A stretch of 64,000 nt of DNA, from assembly GCA_037043235.1 (NCBI GenBank), contig JAWRVZ010000013.1, forward strand, positions 5,021,501-5,085,500, read 5' to 3'. The position numbers and the translations under genes are program-made. The stretch comes from Rhodeus uyekii (taxonomy: Eukaryota; Chordata; Actinopteri; Cypriniformes; Acheilognathidae). This document shows positions 9,901 to 22,510 of this stretch, one piece after another. Position 1 is the stretch's first letter. Every line of letters starts with the position of its first letter. Below the pieces are notes generated by a model. That model made no database searches, was not told the DNA's origin, and saw nothing but the letters and a program-made list of their open reading frames with translations.

Positions 9901-12900
9901 GCAAGTGACCATTAAGTTGCTGGACTCTGATGGTCTGTATATGTGTTATTTATATCCTTCATTTTGATATATCCTGAACTGTTTGTTAAATCATTTTAAT
10001 TTCCAGGCTAACTATACGTATCTGGCTGTTGTAGCATTTTGTACTCTGATGGACTTGATATCAAGTTGTTGTTTCTGTAAACCGCTTTGATTGTGGGCTG
10101 TTTTTTTTTTTTTTTTTTTGCTCTTGGCCTCTCTAGTCTTATAAAATGACTCTTTGCAGGAATGAGAGGTATTTGCGTTCAAAATGTTGTTGGGTTGGAA
10201 TGTGTAATCCAGTAAGCAGGGTCAGGAATTCACAGGGTTAATTGATGTTTATGTTTTTGACAATACAACACTCATTTGGCAGACTTAAACATAAATCGTG
10301 TCGTAAACAAGATGAAGCAACTAGTTTCCAGTAAATGCTCCTTTAAGATTTATTGCATTGTTGTAACAGTTATAACCGAGTAGTAAACTGATCTGGATCT
10401 GGAAAAGGTCTGGATTTAAAAATGGATATTTTTACAATTATTTATTCATTTATATATGGGTGATTCTCACGAAACCATTAAAACACCACGGCATTAAGGA
10501 TTTAAAATATAAAACATGTTATTTAGTGAAATAAAAAAGCATCACAATAAAGACCATACTGTTCTCTACCTTGAACAATGTGTAATTTTAACATGGGAAT
10601 TAATTATTTTTCTATTTTACAGCGTTTTTTACTGAAATTCTCATTACCGCAATGCGTCCGACTATGACTGAACGTATGTTATGTTGTAATTTAAACAAAT
10701 TTTTAAAAAAATATTCAGAAAAAAATGTATGGATGCTTTACTTGAATATGTCAGATAATAGAAAAATTATTTACTGAATATTCATGTATAATTCTAATAA
10801 TGAAAAAAGTAGGGAGATTATGTGTCCATGACTGGTGTTCTCATCCTCCACAACATTTTTTAAGGACTGTTAAAAGACACATAAAGAATTTAAATAAAGT
10901 TTGATTTTGAATGAAGGAGAACTTCAAGGTCAGTTCTTTCAAGATGGCTATCAGTTAAGAAGATATCTTTATAGTTTTCCAATAAAAGTGAAATATTCTC
11001 TTGTTAAAACCTGTACACGACATTTTGATTAAAATTACCGAAACGGGGAGTTATTTACATTTCAAAAATTGGTGGATTTACAATTTTTTTATCCAAATGT
11101 ACTTCATTAATGTCTAGTAATATACATGGAGTCAAAATTAGCAAAATCATCATGGTTTCTCTATTGTTAGCAAAACAAACTAAGCTCCCTCATCCTCCGC
11201 AAACACCATTCTCATACACCGCAACCATTTAAGACCAGTTGCGGCAGAGATAAGGTTGAATGAGTCTTAAAGTGACAGTAACCTAATAAATCTGCAGCAG
11301 TCATTACTTCAAAACGTCAATAGTTTTACTTGTATAAATTATACGCATTACAAAATTATGAACAATGAAGAATTTGGTTACTTAAGTTTGGTAGTATTCC
11401 TTTTTCCTGAAACTACCGTTAGATCTACCTGAAAAACATGAAGGAATCTTTATTTCTTTTATCTTTATTCTATTGTTACTTTTGCTTATGTTTGTAATAT
11501 GTAATATTTTATGTATTTTTGCACTTCAAAATTAAGCGTATTTAAACTTGAATCCATGACTATGTTCTACATTAAATTTTATGATTTTAACAAAACCTTG
11601 TATACTTATTATCATTACTAAGATAATCAACCTCATTTCCAAAACCTATGTATCATTACCGAAACAGTTCTATAAATGTAAATTTAATTAAAAGAAAAAG
11701 TTGTAGTTTACTTTTCAACACTTGTGCAGACTCTACACATTATGTTCCTTCAGATTTGTCACATAATTTAAAAAATTGGTCAGGTTTAATTGAAATATTC
11801 TAAAAAAAATAGGTTGTAAATTTCGGAAGGTGTTGCGGTAATGAGAAAAAGCATTCAAAATAAAAATCCTGTTAATTTAAAAATAAACATTATTTCAGAA
11901 TTTCAAATTACTGTGCATGACTCTTAATAATCCAATTTTAAAAATGTTAAAATGTATTTGCTTTTCTGACAACATTGATGTTTTCAGACTGTTGCGGTAA
12001 TGAGAATTTTTAGGACTTGTTTTGGAAATTATGTTAAAATTTGTCTCAAACTGTAAGTTAATGTTTTTAAAATAACATGCACAAATAATTCAGACTTTGG
12101 TTCAAATGTCTGAAATCATTTTTGTTAATTCTAGCATTTTTTAAATTTTCATGTTTGATATTTTTAAAACCATGTTTTCGTGAGAATCACCCATATATAA
12201 TAAAATATATTACACTTCAAATAATGTACACTACCATTCAAAAGCTAGGGGTCAGTAAGATGATATTATTATTTTAAATAAACTACACATTTTCAGTAAA
12301 GACACATTAAGTTGATCATGTTGTTCCTTTTGAAGCTTCTATTAATAAAAAAATCCTGAAAAAATGTTTCATGGTTTTCACAAAAATATTAAGCCGCACA
12401 GCTGTATTCAACATTGAATATAATATGAAATGATCATATCAGCACATTATAATGGTTTTGTGAAGGATGTTACATATTCATGTTACACTGAATATTAGTG
12501 TAAGCTAAATTAATTATAAAAATGATTTATTATTGAAATGAAGCAAACTTAATTTACATTCATTTCTTGTTTTCATTTTATAACAGCATTCGACCACAAA
12601 TCTTCTAATGTGTAGCACGCGTCTTGCCCTCAATAATGTTCACTTTGACCAGTTTCAGTCTGATTCTTAGGTAATTATCTCTGTTAAATAAGCATTTTGG
12701 CTTCAAAAGTCTCCCTTGGTATAGATGAAAGGAACAATTTATTTGAAGTGTTTATTAACATGTTCATAAACGCTTAAGTGTTCAGTCTGTCAGGAAGCTT
12801 AAATATCTTCACATAAGACTTTCACATACTGAGGTATGAGGAGATTCTTTGTGACTGAATAATGTTGATCAGATTGTGTGTTTAAAATGACTGTGCATGC

Positions 12901-15136
12901 ACTGTTATACAGAAATGTCCATTTCCAGGGTAAAATATTATTAGATTGAAGTATTTTCCTTGGGAACCTACATTTGCAGTCATTATACTGTTTAAAAAGG
13001 ACTATGTCAAAAGGAGTATTCCCTTGATGAGTGCCTGTGATACTTGTAAGATGTTCCAGTGAAGCATCACAGACGTGCCACCCACAGTCCCACCAACTAT
13101 TTATAGGGAAATTCCATTATGGAAAAATCTAAGGAAAAACCTCATTCCATAAATAAGGTGGGAATGTACAAAATGTGACTGTATATGTTGTCTAGAAACC
13201 ATGTGTAGAAACCAAGTCGAGTTCTGTTTACTCTTATCCAAAAAGTTTAAGCACTCCATCAATTTCTCTTGGAGTTTTGTTTTTGTTTTTTGAAAAAATG
13301 TTTTATGATCGACAGCCATGTGTCAAGCTCAAAAAGGAAGCGTCTCATTCTCACACGCAAGAGGTCATGTTCATATGCCTTGGGAACTATGGTAGAATTG
13401 TTCGCTATAGTAGAGCATATTAGAATGATTTCTGAAGGATCTGGAGACTGACATGGATAAATAGTATTTTTAAAATGTATTAGAATAGAAAACTGTTATT
13501 TATTTCACAATATTACTTTGTTTCTTGGTTCTTGTGTCAATTTGTCAGCATAATTGCATCAGTCAGAGCTCATAAAAACTAGAAAGATGAAACGACAGTA
13601 TGCTATTTGAATACACTCAAAATGGCCAAAATTAAACCGTCGGACTTTCTGTTATTTGCTGTTAAAGCCTCTGTGACACTGTGTGGGCATTTCTTGGAAA
13701 CTCAAAACAATGGCTCCTCTTTTCTCGATTCTGTGGATATAGGACCTATTTGTGGTGTCAGTTTGGCTAAATTTGTACTGAACTGATGAAAAATCATTTA
13801 TTGTCTTATTCGGTTCATTTGTTGAGGAGTCTAAAACTCTCCTAAGATCATATAGATCAGGGGTGAGAGATTTGAGGACCTACTCCGTTTAGACTAAAAA
13901 TGACAAGCTGTTAAACCGTTTTTATTGACAAAATAATCTGCTGTTTTAAGTCATGCTGGTTTTAAATGCAGATAAGCCTATATTTCCTCAGGCAAGTGTT
14001 GGTGCTTACTGATTCCAACAGGCCCGAACAAGATCGGTCAGTCATTAACTCTGGTCTCTCTGCCGACCTGTAGTTTTGAAAGAAACCTCCTCTCTCTCTC
14101 TCTCTCTCTCTTTTGGTGGTATATGTAGTGGTATTAATGGAAAAGTTTTTATACAGACACCCTACATAATGGATTGCTACTGTGATGCACTGTCAAGCCG
14201 GTGAGAGCATCGCCCAAGTGGAATGGAAACTTCATTTCAGATCTAATATTAGCTCTGGCTCCGGAAAATTCCTTTTAAATGATCACTAGCTGAGAAACAG
14301 GAAAAGAATTTTCTTTAACATTTTGGTTGACAGTGCTAGGCAGGAATTTTTTAAGCCGCTTATCGAGGAGGTCCTGGGAAAACAGATGTGGAACCATGAG
14401 AGATTTGCTAAGAAAACGCGACGGATCGTTGTCTGACTCCAAGAACCTCTTGTTTGAATAGTCACAATTGTCTAATAATAGCCCTCTCATTTTTGGTAAG
14501 CTTGCATGACATCATTTAATCATAAACCAACAGAACTGAGATTCTAAAGGTTTTACTGCATTTATGGTTGTAGAGGATTCATTTGATATGATCCGAAGAG
14601 AAATACCTTATAACCTCGTCTGTATTTGGTTCTTGCCCTGGCAGGTAAATCCCACCTGGCCATTGTACAAAGAGTGAATAATGAAGGAGAGGGTGACCCA
14701 TTCTATGAAGTTCTGGGCATCGTCACGCTAGAGGACGTCATTGAGGAAATTATCAAATCTGAGATTCTTGATGAGACCGACTTATACAGTGAGTAACGTT
14801 TACATTTACAAACCAAGCAAACACTTTTTAAAATTTGTATTCTCTTTATTCAACCTATGAGTTAATTCCTGGACGCTCATGCATATTTCAAAAAAACATT
14901 TAAAGTGAGATTTATACATAATTATTTCGATGCACATTTCTTTGATGAGCCAATTCAATTTCATTTTCATAAAGCATTTTTTAGCTGGGCTTAAAGTAAA
15001 AAATGTCAGTCAAATGTCAATAAGTCTCAAAATATCAAATAATTCAACTTTTCTTTCTTAAAAAAAAAAGAATTCTTAAAAAAAAGTATTCTTTTTTTAT
15101 CACAAAGCCTATAGTCTTAGCTTTTTATATATAAAT

Positions 15137-15191
<55 letters not shown>

Positions 15192-16250
15192 CATACACAC
15201 TCTCACCTAAAGGACCTCACCTTATTAGGAACACCTGTTCAATTGCTCAATGCAATTATCTAATCAGCCAATCACATGGCAGTTGCTTCACTGCATTTAG
15301 GGGTTGGTCCTGGTCAAGACAATTTCCTGAACTCCAAACTGAATGTCAGAATGGGAAATAAAGGTGATTTAAGCAATTTTGAGCGTGGCATGGTTGTTGC
15401 TGCCAGACGGGCCGGTCTGAGTATTTCACAATCTGTTCAGTTACAGGATTTTCACGCACAACCATTTCTAGGGTTTATAAAGAATGGCGTGAAAAGGGAA
15501 AAACATCCAATATGTTCCAGTTCTGTGGGCGAAAATGACTTGTTGATGCTAGCAAAGCATTTGTGAAGCCACAACATGCACAAACCTGAGGCGGATGGGC
15601 TACAACAGCAGAAGACCCCACCGGGTGCCACTCATCTCCACTACAAATAGGAAAAAGAGGCTACAATTTGCACGAGCTCATCAAAATTGGACCGTTGAAG
15701 ACTGGAAAAATGTTGCCTGGTCTGATGAGTCTCGATTTCTGTTGAGACATTCAGATGGTAGAGTCAGAATTTGGTGTAAACAGAATGAGAACATGGATCC
15801 ATTATGCCTTGTTTCCACTGTGCAGGCTGGTGGTTGTGGTGTAATGGTGTGGGGGATGTTCATGTCCATCCCTTTATGACCACCATGTACCCGTCCTCTG
15901 ATGCTACTTCCAGCAGGATAATGCACCATGTCACAAAGCTCGAATCATTTCAAATTGGTTTCTTGAACATGACAATGAGTTCACTGTGCCAAAACGGTCC
16001 CACAGTCACCAGATCTCAACCCAATAGAGCATCTTTGGGATGTGGTGGAACGGGAGCTTCGTGTCCTGGATGTGCATCCCACAAATCTCCATCAACTGCA
16101 AGATGCTATCCTATCAATATGGCCAACATTTCTAAAGAATGCGTTCAGCACCTTGTTGAATCAATGCCACGTAGAATTAAGGCAGTTCTGAAGGTGAAAG
16201 GGGGTCAAACACAGTATTAGTATGGTGTTCCTAATAATCCTTTAGGTGAA

Positions 16251-16282
<32 letters not shown>

Positions 16283-19200
16283 CATTTGAAAACTGAAGAA
16301 AATGCATTCAAAACCAGATGAATCCGCATCAATACAAACACTATATTTCTGAGAACTTGGCACAAGTGTTTTAAACTAGATGTTTAAAGATTTTTCCTTT
16401 CTTTAATGTCATTGACCCCTATGCATATTGTCATTACATCTGCATCCTGGAAGTTGAAACCCCATAACCTTGGTGTTACTGGTGCCATGCTCTACCTTTC
16501 TCATTTATTTAGATCTCTCAATGCATGTCTAACCATGTCCATCTGTTATTTCCAATGAAAGCTGACAACAAGACGAAAAAGAAGATAGCTCACAGGGAGA
16601 AGAAACAGGATTTCTCTGCTTTCAAACCCACAGATAATGAATTGAGGGTGAAAATATCTCCACAGCTTCTTTTGGCCACACTGCGTTTCCTTGCAACTGG
16701 TACTGATGTCCAGCATGTAACTACATGTGTCTCTGCATTCAAAATCAAAAATATAATAAGCAAACAAAATCACAAACTCATAAAGCATTGTTAAACCCTG
16801 TTTTGTTTTTTTCTTCTTACCCAGAGGTAGAGTCCTTCAGTGCAGCTCAAATGTCAGAGAAAATTCTCCTGCGCTTGCTGAAACATCCTAATGTCATCCA
16901 GGAGCTCAAATATGATGATAAGAACAAGAAAATGTCAGAGCACTACCTCTTTCACCGCAACAAGCCTGTGGACTACTTCATCCTCATCTTGCAGGTCAGA
17001 ACCTCCTTAGCTGTATCTCAATGTTAGGAGGGTTTTTTTTGCAGACCTTGACCTGTGAACAAAATCATGGCCTTCACAGTCTTGAAGCTCTGAACCTAGA
17101 AAGGAACTCTCCGGTCTATTCATGTTTTTACTCAACATCTGACCTTGACAGACTGAACAGAAATAAAGAGAGAAGATTTCCATGTGAAAGAAAGTGGATC
17201 CTCCAAGCACCCATACCTATTTTGTAATTTCAACGGACTAATGTTAGTTCGAAGATGTTTACTAGCTAGAGCTAATGACGTCACACCATTTAGTTTTTTC
17301 GATTTCATTTGACTTTTATATCGGGGGTTTAAGACTAAAATGCTAGGCAATCTCACGCTTATTTCAGCCAATCAGTGACAACCTTTCTGAAAAAATTAAT
17401 CCAATACTTATTTGATTCAGTACCGAAAATGAACTTGCATAGTTTAAATCCAACCACATCTCAAAATGCTGTATATCTGTTGGCCCACAGGGGAAGGTGG
17501 AAGTTGAGGCTGGAAAGGAGGGGATGAAGTTTGAAGCTGGTGCCTTCTCGTATTATGGAGTGCTGGCTCTAACCTCCTCACCAGGTCTGAACAATGCATA
17601 TAGATGTCTACATGTCAGGATTTGGGTGAAAATGCATGATCTTTGGCCATGAAAGAAAGTGCATGTCAGCTTTTTACACACTCTAATCATGCATGATTTT
17701 CCTTTCTATCAGATTTATTACTGGATGGAATACTTTCTTTAATCAATCACATTATGCAAATGATTGCTCATTTGATCCTTGATGGAATTCGGTTTAAATC
17801 ATGGTTTCCTCCCTATGATTTCCTTCCTTTCCTCCATCTCTCTTTTCTTTCTCTTGCTCTCCAGTTCCTCTCTCCTTGTCTCGAACCTTCGTGGTGAGCA
17901 GGGCAGAATCACTGGCAGGATCTCCAGGTACAGCACTTGTTTCTTCATTGTTTTACTCCTTCCTCTGAATATTCTTTTCGTATCTAAATATTTGAATGGT
18001 GCATCATGAGTTTTCTCCGTCCTCGTTTCCTTATACAAAAAAAATGGTCTGATAATGATAATGGAGCCATGACCATTTTAAAGGTATTTATACAAGCATT
18101 CAACTTCTGATGGTGTCTGTTCGGTGTTTTGCTCTCGTTTTCAGATTTCCATTTTCTTTCTTTTATTCATCCAAGAGATGGATCAATTAAGACAAATCTC
18201 TTTGCAAAATTTCAACAATCAAAACTATTTTAAAAATGGCTTTTGTTCACTTTATCCATATACACTACTAGAATTTAAAATGAATCAGTACTTTTATTCA
18301 GTAAAGGTGTGTTAAATTAATCAAATGTAACAAAGACATTTAGAATGTTACAATATACAAATTGTTTTTCTCCCCAGAAATTAAGCAGCTCAACTGTTTT
18401 AAACATTGATAATAACAACACTTTTTTTTTCTTCTTCTTGAGCACCAAATCAGCATATTAGAAGTATGAACTGGAGCGATGAGGCTGAATATTCAGCTTT
18501 ATCATCACAGGAATCATTTGCATTTTAAAATGCATTTAAATAGGAAATGGATATTTTAAATTGTAATAATGTTTCACAATATAATATGAATAATATTTTC
18601 ACAATATTACGTACTCCTATTATATGACTTATTTATATTTCTAATTACTTTTGTGCGGATTAGAGACTACTTTCAAAAACATAAAAAAAAAAAAAGATCT
18701 TTCTGACTCCAAACACTTGAACGGTAGTGTACATGCTATCTATTTATGCCATTTATTCACTCATTTTCTTATGAAGCAAATTGGTTGTGTATATTGTTCC
18801 CTAAATTTGACCAAATCCACACCGTTAGACATCTGACCCTGGGATTATATACATTCCAGTGTAATGACTGTTGTACTGCTTCCCCACAGACACCCTTTGA
18901 ACTTTTTCTTTAAGAAGTGGAGAAACTAATCTTATTTTGATTAAAAACTCTTCATTACATGTGAGCTAAGCAGATGTTCTAATCTGAATTATGTCACTTT
19001 CTGACAAAGTTTCAAAATGTGCAAACGTGCAGTGGATTATATCCATTGTTTTATCAGCAGAACAAAAGGCAGTGATAAAAGACTGGTGGAAGCCACTGGC
19101 TGAGGATTGTTTTCCATTATTTAAGTGGATTTATTAGGCAATTTAAGCAAATCCTCACTGGGTTTCTAGCTGAGGAAGATCAAAGTCACATTAAATGGTC

Positions 19201-20431
19201 ACCACGTCACCTCTAAACTCACAAAAGCATTCCACAACACGAACACAAGAAATGAATGGAACATCAGACAAGCATCTTTTCTTTGGTTTGTTTACATCAC
19301 AGCAGCTGACCACTGACCTGCATGTCACCCTTTATTTGCTATACAGAAAATAAGTCACCTCCACGACCGTTCGGACTCAACCACTCAGATTCCCTGAACA
19401 GGAGTGACCGGATGGAGGCGGTCACTCCCACACTGGGCAGCAGCAACAACCAGCTCAACTCCTTCCTGCAGGTCTATGTGCCGGACTACACCGTGAGAGC
19501 CGCCTCTGACCTGCTTTACATCAAGGTTTGAATCTGAAGTCTATTTTTAAACTAGTTTATTTGCAATGCATAGATGCATTTCCTTCTAGAATCTCAACTG
19601 ATGTTTGGGACACTTTGTGCCTCACCACAGTTATGTATTATCAGCCCTAAAGCTGACAGTTGTATTATATTTTTATATCCATCAGACGTTCTTCATATTG
19701 AACGTTAGTCCAGTGGTGCTTTTGCTATTTAGTGCAGAGGATTTCAAATTATTTGACTCCAAGGACCCCCATGAAATATAAAGAATATTACATTTTCCTG
19801 TATAAAGACTCATTTAGACTGTCAAAAATATATTATATAATGTGATAAGAATTTTCTAAAATTAAACAATTGCCATTTATATTGTCACTACACTAGAGCA
19901 GGGTTTCCCAAACTATCAAAATAAAACAAAAACATTGAATACATATTTTATTCGTTTACCTGCATGCCATGTGACCATTAACCAACACCAAAAAATTTGT
20001 AAATGTGCAAGTTTGTTTTTAAATTCTTAAAATGTACTTCAATAAATATTTAACACCAGAGAGGTCCAGTTGATAAAATAAGTTTGGGAAATCCCTGTAT
20101 TAGAGCAAAGCAAATTAGTCAAATAGTTTTGGAAATAATAACAGAATAACCTATGTGCAGTGCTGCATCACAAAAAATGTCCAAAATAGAGCAGAATGAT
20201 TATAGCTCATGAACTCTTGTTCCCCTCGGTCAGGTGACCCGCCAGCAATATCAGAATGCCCTGATGGCGTCTCGCATGGACAAGACGCCCCAGTCCACGG
20301 ACAGCGAGTTCACTAAGATCGAGTTGACCTTCACCGAGCATCAGGATGGACCGCTGGACGAATCGGCCACTCTTTTGACCACCAACGTGCACAAACCCAA
20401 CCACACTGCCTACAACGACGGGGCTATTTAA
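6924..20431 (+). CDS. cnnm2: Metal transporter/magnesium regulator CNNM2
   Basis: Cyclin M family membrane protein involved in cellular magnesium efflux or homeostasis; in mammals it is basolateral in kidney and active in brain. Exons: 6924-8385, 14645-14788, 16562-16699, 16825-16994, 17491-17584, 17865-17927, 19347-19525, 20234-20431; 2448 nt, 815 aa. Order: N-terminal hydrophobic signal (about residues 21-38), extracellular domain with EETVIIGLRLEDTDEVSF and an NNETW glycosylation site, DUF21 membrane domain (about 200-347, FSGLNLGLMALDPMELR, GEIVPQAICSRHGLAVGAN), CBS pair (about 392-545, VEDVMTPLRDCFM, VLGIVTLEDVIEEI), cyclic-nucleotide-binding-like domain (about 590-735), and a C-tail ending in GAI. 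Exon 1 holds 60% of the protein, as in the family. The first ATG at 6924 is used; a second in-frame ATG at 6960 (MAALNRAR) is possible. Fish have two CNNM2 copies; I cannot tell which this is. Confidence 0.96.
8364..8650 (+). repeat. Degenerate repeat including the cnnm2 exon 1 donor
   Basis: The last 22 bases of exon 1 plus its donor (8364-8393) recur at 8593-8622 with 26 of 30 bases identical, including GAGGAGTTTA and AAAAGGTAA. A weaker third copy (GCTCAAAGAGTTTA) starts near 8499. The intervening AATTCAGCTAT-like motif also recurs near 8408, 8477 and 8568. This suggests degenerate local duplication around the splice donor. Confidence 0.5.
10450..12200. mobile_element. DNA transposon with 25-bp perfect terminal inverted repeats, family unknown
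   Basis: The left end at 10450-10474 contains GGGTGATTCTCACGAAA after an AT-rich TTATATAT. The right end at 12176-12200 is its exact reverse complement. The 1751-bp interior is AT-rich and has no long ORF, so it appears non-autonomous. Internal motifs recur: GCGGTAATGAGAA at 11835 and 11994 and, inverted, at 10638; ATTACCGAAAC near 11034 and 11655. Part of the AT-rich ends may be target duplication. It lies in cnnm2 intron 1. I could not place it in a named superfamily. Confidence 0.75.
12228..12600 (+). repeat. Interspersed cyprinid-type repeat, copy 1
   Basis: Starts with ACACTACCATTCAAAAG, followed by GGGTCAGTAAGATG. It shares blocks with the copies near 18375, 25425, 29182, 31160, 39885 and 41640: a CAAAAGAACAGCATT-like segment and TTTCATGGTTTTCACAAAAATA. 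The ends of this family (ACACTACCATTCAAAAG and, in another copy, GAACGGTAGTGTA) are inverted, as in a non-autonomous DNA element. It lies in cnnm2 intron 1. Confidence 0.6.
13400..13520 (-). repeat. Fragment of the same interspersed repeat family
   Basis: Contains TTAGAATGATTTCTGAAGGATC followed by short AT-rich blocks (TAGAATAGAAAACTG, CACAATATTAC) that match the inner part of the family in reverse orientation. It is short and diverged, inside cnnm2 intron 1. Confidence 0.45.
15143..15186. repeat. (TA)n microsatellite
   Basis: About 20 TA units immediately left of the Tc1-like element in cnnm2 intron 2. Tc1 elements insert at TA, so this may have been the target. Confidence 0.9.
15196..16252 (+). 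mobile_element. Tc1/mariner element with decayed transposase
   Basis: The left end reads CACCTAAAGG followed by TTATTAGGAACACC. The right end reads GGTGTTCCTAATAATCC followed by TTTAGGTGAATG, its reverse complement apart from an insertion near 15214. The interior holds plus-strand transposase pieces in different frames: an HTH-like start (FERGMVVAARRAGLSIS), then KRLQFARAHQNWTVEDWK and VAWSDESRF with the first catalytic Asp, then VMVWGMF. Stops and frame changes separate them, so it is inactive. It lies in cnnm2 intron 2 in sense orientation. Confidence 0.88.
16252..16277 (+). repeat. (GT)n microsatellite
   Basis: About 13 GT units directly after the right end of the Tc1-like element. The element is thus bracketed by (TA)n and (GT)n. 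Confidence 0.9.
18375..18732 (-). repeat. Interspersed cyprinid-type repeat, copy 2 (reverse)
   Basis: Contains AGCACCAAATCAGCATATTA, CTTTATCATCACAGGAAT and, at the right end, ACACTTGAACGGTAGTGTA, the inverted terminus of the family seen at 12228. It lies in cnnm2 intron 6. Confidence 0.6.
19899..20097. mobile_element. 199-bp hAT-like MITE
   Basis: Starts CAGGGTTTCCCAAACT and ends AGTTTGGGAAATCCCTG, near-perfect inverted ends with the CAGGG start typical of hAT elements. The 8 bases before (CACTAGAG) and after (TATTAGAG) agree at six of eight positions, consistent with an old 8-bp target duplication. No coding capacity. It lies in cnnm2 intron 7. Confidence 0.8.
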
Positions 20432-22510
20432 CTCCCCTCAGCGGAGAGAGATGGCGAGAGAGCACTCGGCTCCATTAGCCTCTCCCGAGAGGCCTTCTCG
20501 TACACTGGGCAGCTTCAATCTGACATAATGAGTCCTCTCATCACGGTCGATTTCAAAGGGGAACATACGCATAGACTACAATGTGAAGGGCCGCATATCC
20601 CACGATGCATGCACTAATGACCTTAACACCTTATGTAGGCAGCGGATCAGTCAGGGACCACAAAAGGACGAACACACTTGAAACACACACTCGTACACAT
20701 TTTCACTTAGAAGGAGCAAGGTGACGACCCACACCACACCTCAACCAGACATGATACTAGAAGGACAAAGAAATAATGGTGCCTTTAGAAAGCGCTCGGT
20801 TACTGTCAACAGAGGATATCTAGAGGCCCCCGAGGGCCCGGGTGACATGGAGCTCTCCCAAATCTTCCATTCCACCCAGGAAGCCTGAGCAGATGCAGCC
20901 ACAGATGAGATCTCAGCGACCAGGAAGCTTGGAAACACTCGACGGAGATCAATAACGCTAAGCCTTTCGAGAAAAACCAGGATACTGTCAGAGCAGAACT
21001 GAGAGGCCTCACGACCAAAGACATTTGGCAAGGATAGCAAATAACAGGCAGAATAACTGTGGCTCCTTCAAGAGAATTTGTTACAAATCAGCAGCCTCAG
21101 ATACGATACGCATTAGCAGGCAAACAGTATTTGTCTGGACTGTGCCAAATAACACCAACGATTTCAGTGATTTCTTCTGCCCAGGTTAATACACGTCACG
21201 TCCAGATGTGCTACGTACAGCATTCGCAGTATAAAGAAATCAGATGTGTTTACATATGAGGGCCTTGTTCATCTATATATATATGTGTGTGTATGGAGAA
21301 AGAGAGAGAGAGAGAGTTTTATTTTTTTGTTACGTCAATCCTGATTGCGCTGAGGTACAGAGTCACCTATTTTAAGGTGAATAGAGTATACGTCTCACGG
21401 CTTGTTCCATTTTTATGTACGTCGGACCACTTTTTATTAACGATAAGTTTTTGATTTTCAGTGCTTTTGTTGTAATCATGTAACTTCATTTTTAAGAGAA
21501 ACTTTTTGTACGTCACAGCTAGCTGCATTTAGGAACTCAAAGAAACATGTAAAGGACTATTTCAGGAACTTACACCGTAACTTATCTTCACGCTCTTTTA
21601 TCTTACTTTTATTATTTTTAGACAAAAAGCTGTTCATGTAGGACTCAATACCATGGGATTGTAAAAGAGGTACTTGTAATGATTTATCGATTTTTAAAAC
21701 AGATGAAAAAGGAAAATGATTCTGCATTGATGTATTTATTTTGGTTTTATTGTGACATGATTACACTAACGCTCTTGATACAAAGGGGAACGATTCTCTG
21801 GCTGATATTTTTATCCGCTGAATTATTATTATTATTTTTTATCAGAACCTCCCGAGACTGACTTCTGTCAGAAGCGCAAGCCGCTGGATATCAGGACATT
21901 CACGTCTCAAGTGTTTTATGTAGCAACCTCTCAGTGCAATAGTGCAACAGATATGCAGGGACAATCATGACCAATTAATGAGCTCACAGGTAGGACGAAA
22001 TAACCGAGAGTAAACTAGCAGAATCTAATAAGAGGCTGAGAGGTAGATTAAGTTTGTTAGATTTAATATGACTACTGTTAAGGGGCTTGAGATGTGAAAT
22101 AGTGATTGTTGAGCACTCACAAATACCCTTTCCATTCCCTTTCTTCTGTTATATTGACCGCTTATTCCAGTTCGTTAACATGCCGTTAAAGAGGAACACC
22201 CTTTCATTTCACTTAATGCATCTGGTGATGTCCTACTTGTCAGATCAGTGTTTTCACATTGGATCACCTGCCTTAGAAAAGAGGAAATGTCTTAAATGTG
22301 GTGCTCTAACATGCGGTTTGAGTCTATCATACACTGCTGCTATTTTCAATCTTGAATGTGTATAGAGTTACTGTACAGTCATAAATCAGAGAGTACTATT
22401 GTATGCTTACATGCTATATCAGATTTAAATATGCCTATTATACATAAATATAAATTATATATATAATGCAGATGGAAATTGCTGTAATAAAACTGTTTGA
22501 CAACTTTATG
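20432..22510 (+). other. cnnm2 3' UTR
   Basis: About 2 kb of non-coding sequence after the cnnm2 stop, running to the AATAAA at 22486-22491. Its first 600 bases are GC-richer than the rest. It includes a short (TA)n/(GT)n/(GA)n stretch at about 21275-21317. The opposite-strand ORF at 20741-21040 has no recognisable domain and is treated as chance. Confidence 0.7.
22486..22491 (+). terminator. Likely cnnm2 polyadenylation signal
   Basis: AATAAA preceded by TTGCTGT and followed within about 30 bases by T/GT-rich sequence. It is the clearest canonical hexamer downstream of the cnnm2 stop codon. Confidence 0.6.

Noticed and set aside
20741..21040. 99-codon minus ORF in the cnnm2 3' UTR
   Set aside because: No domain, antisense to UTR, no splice or promoter support.
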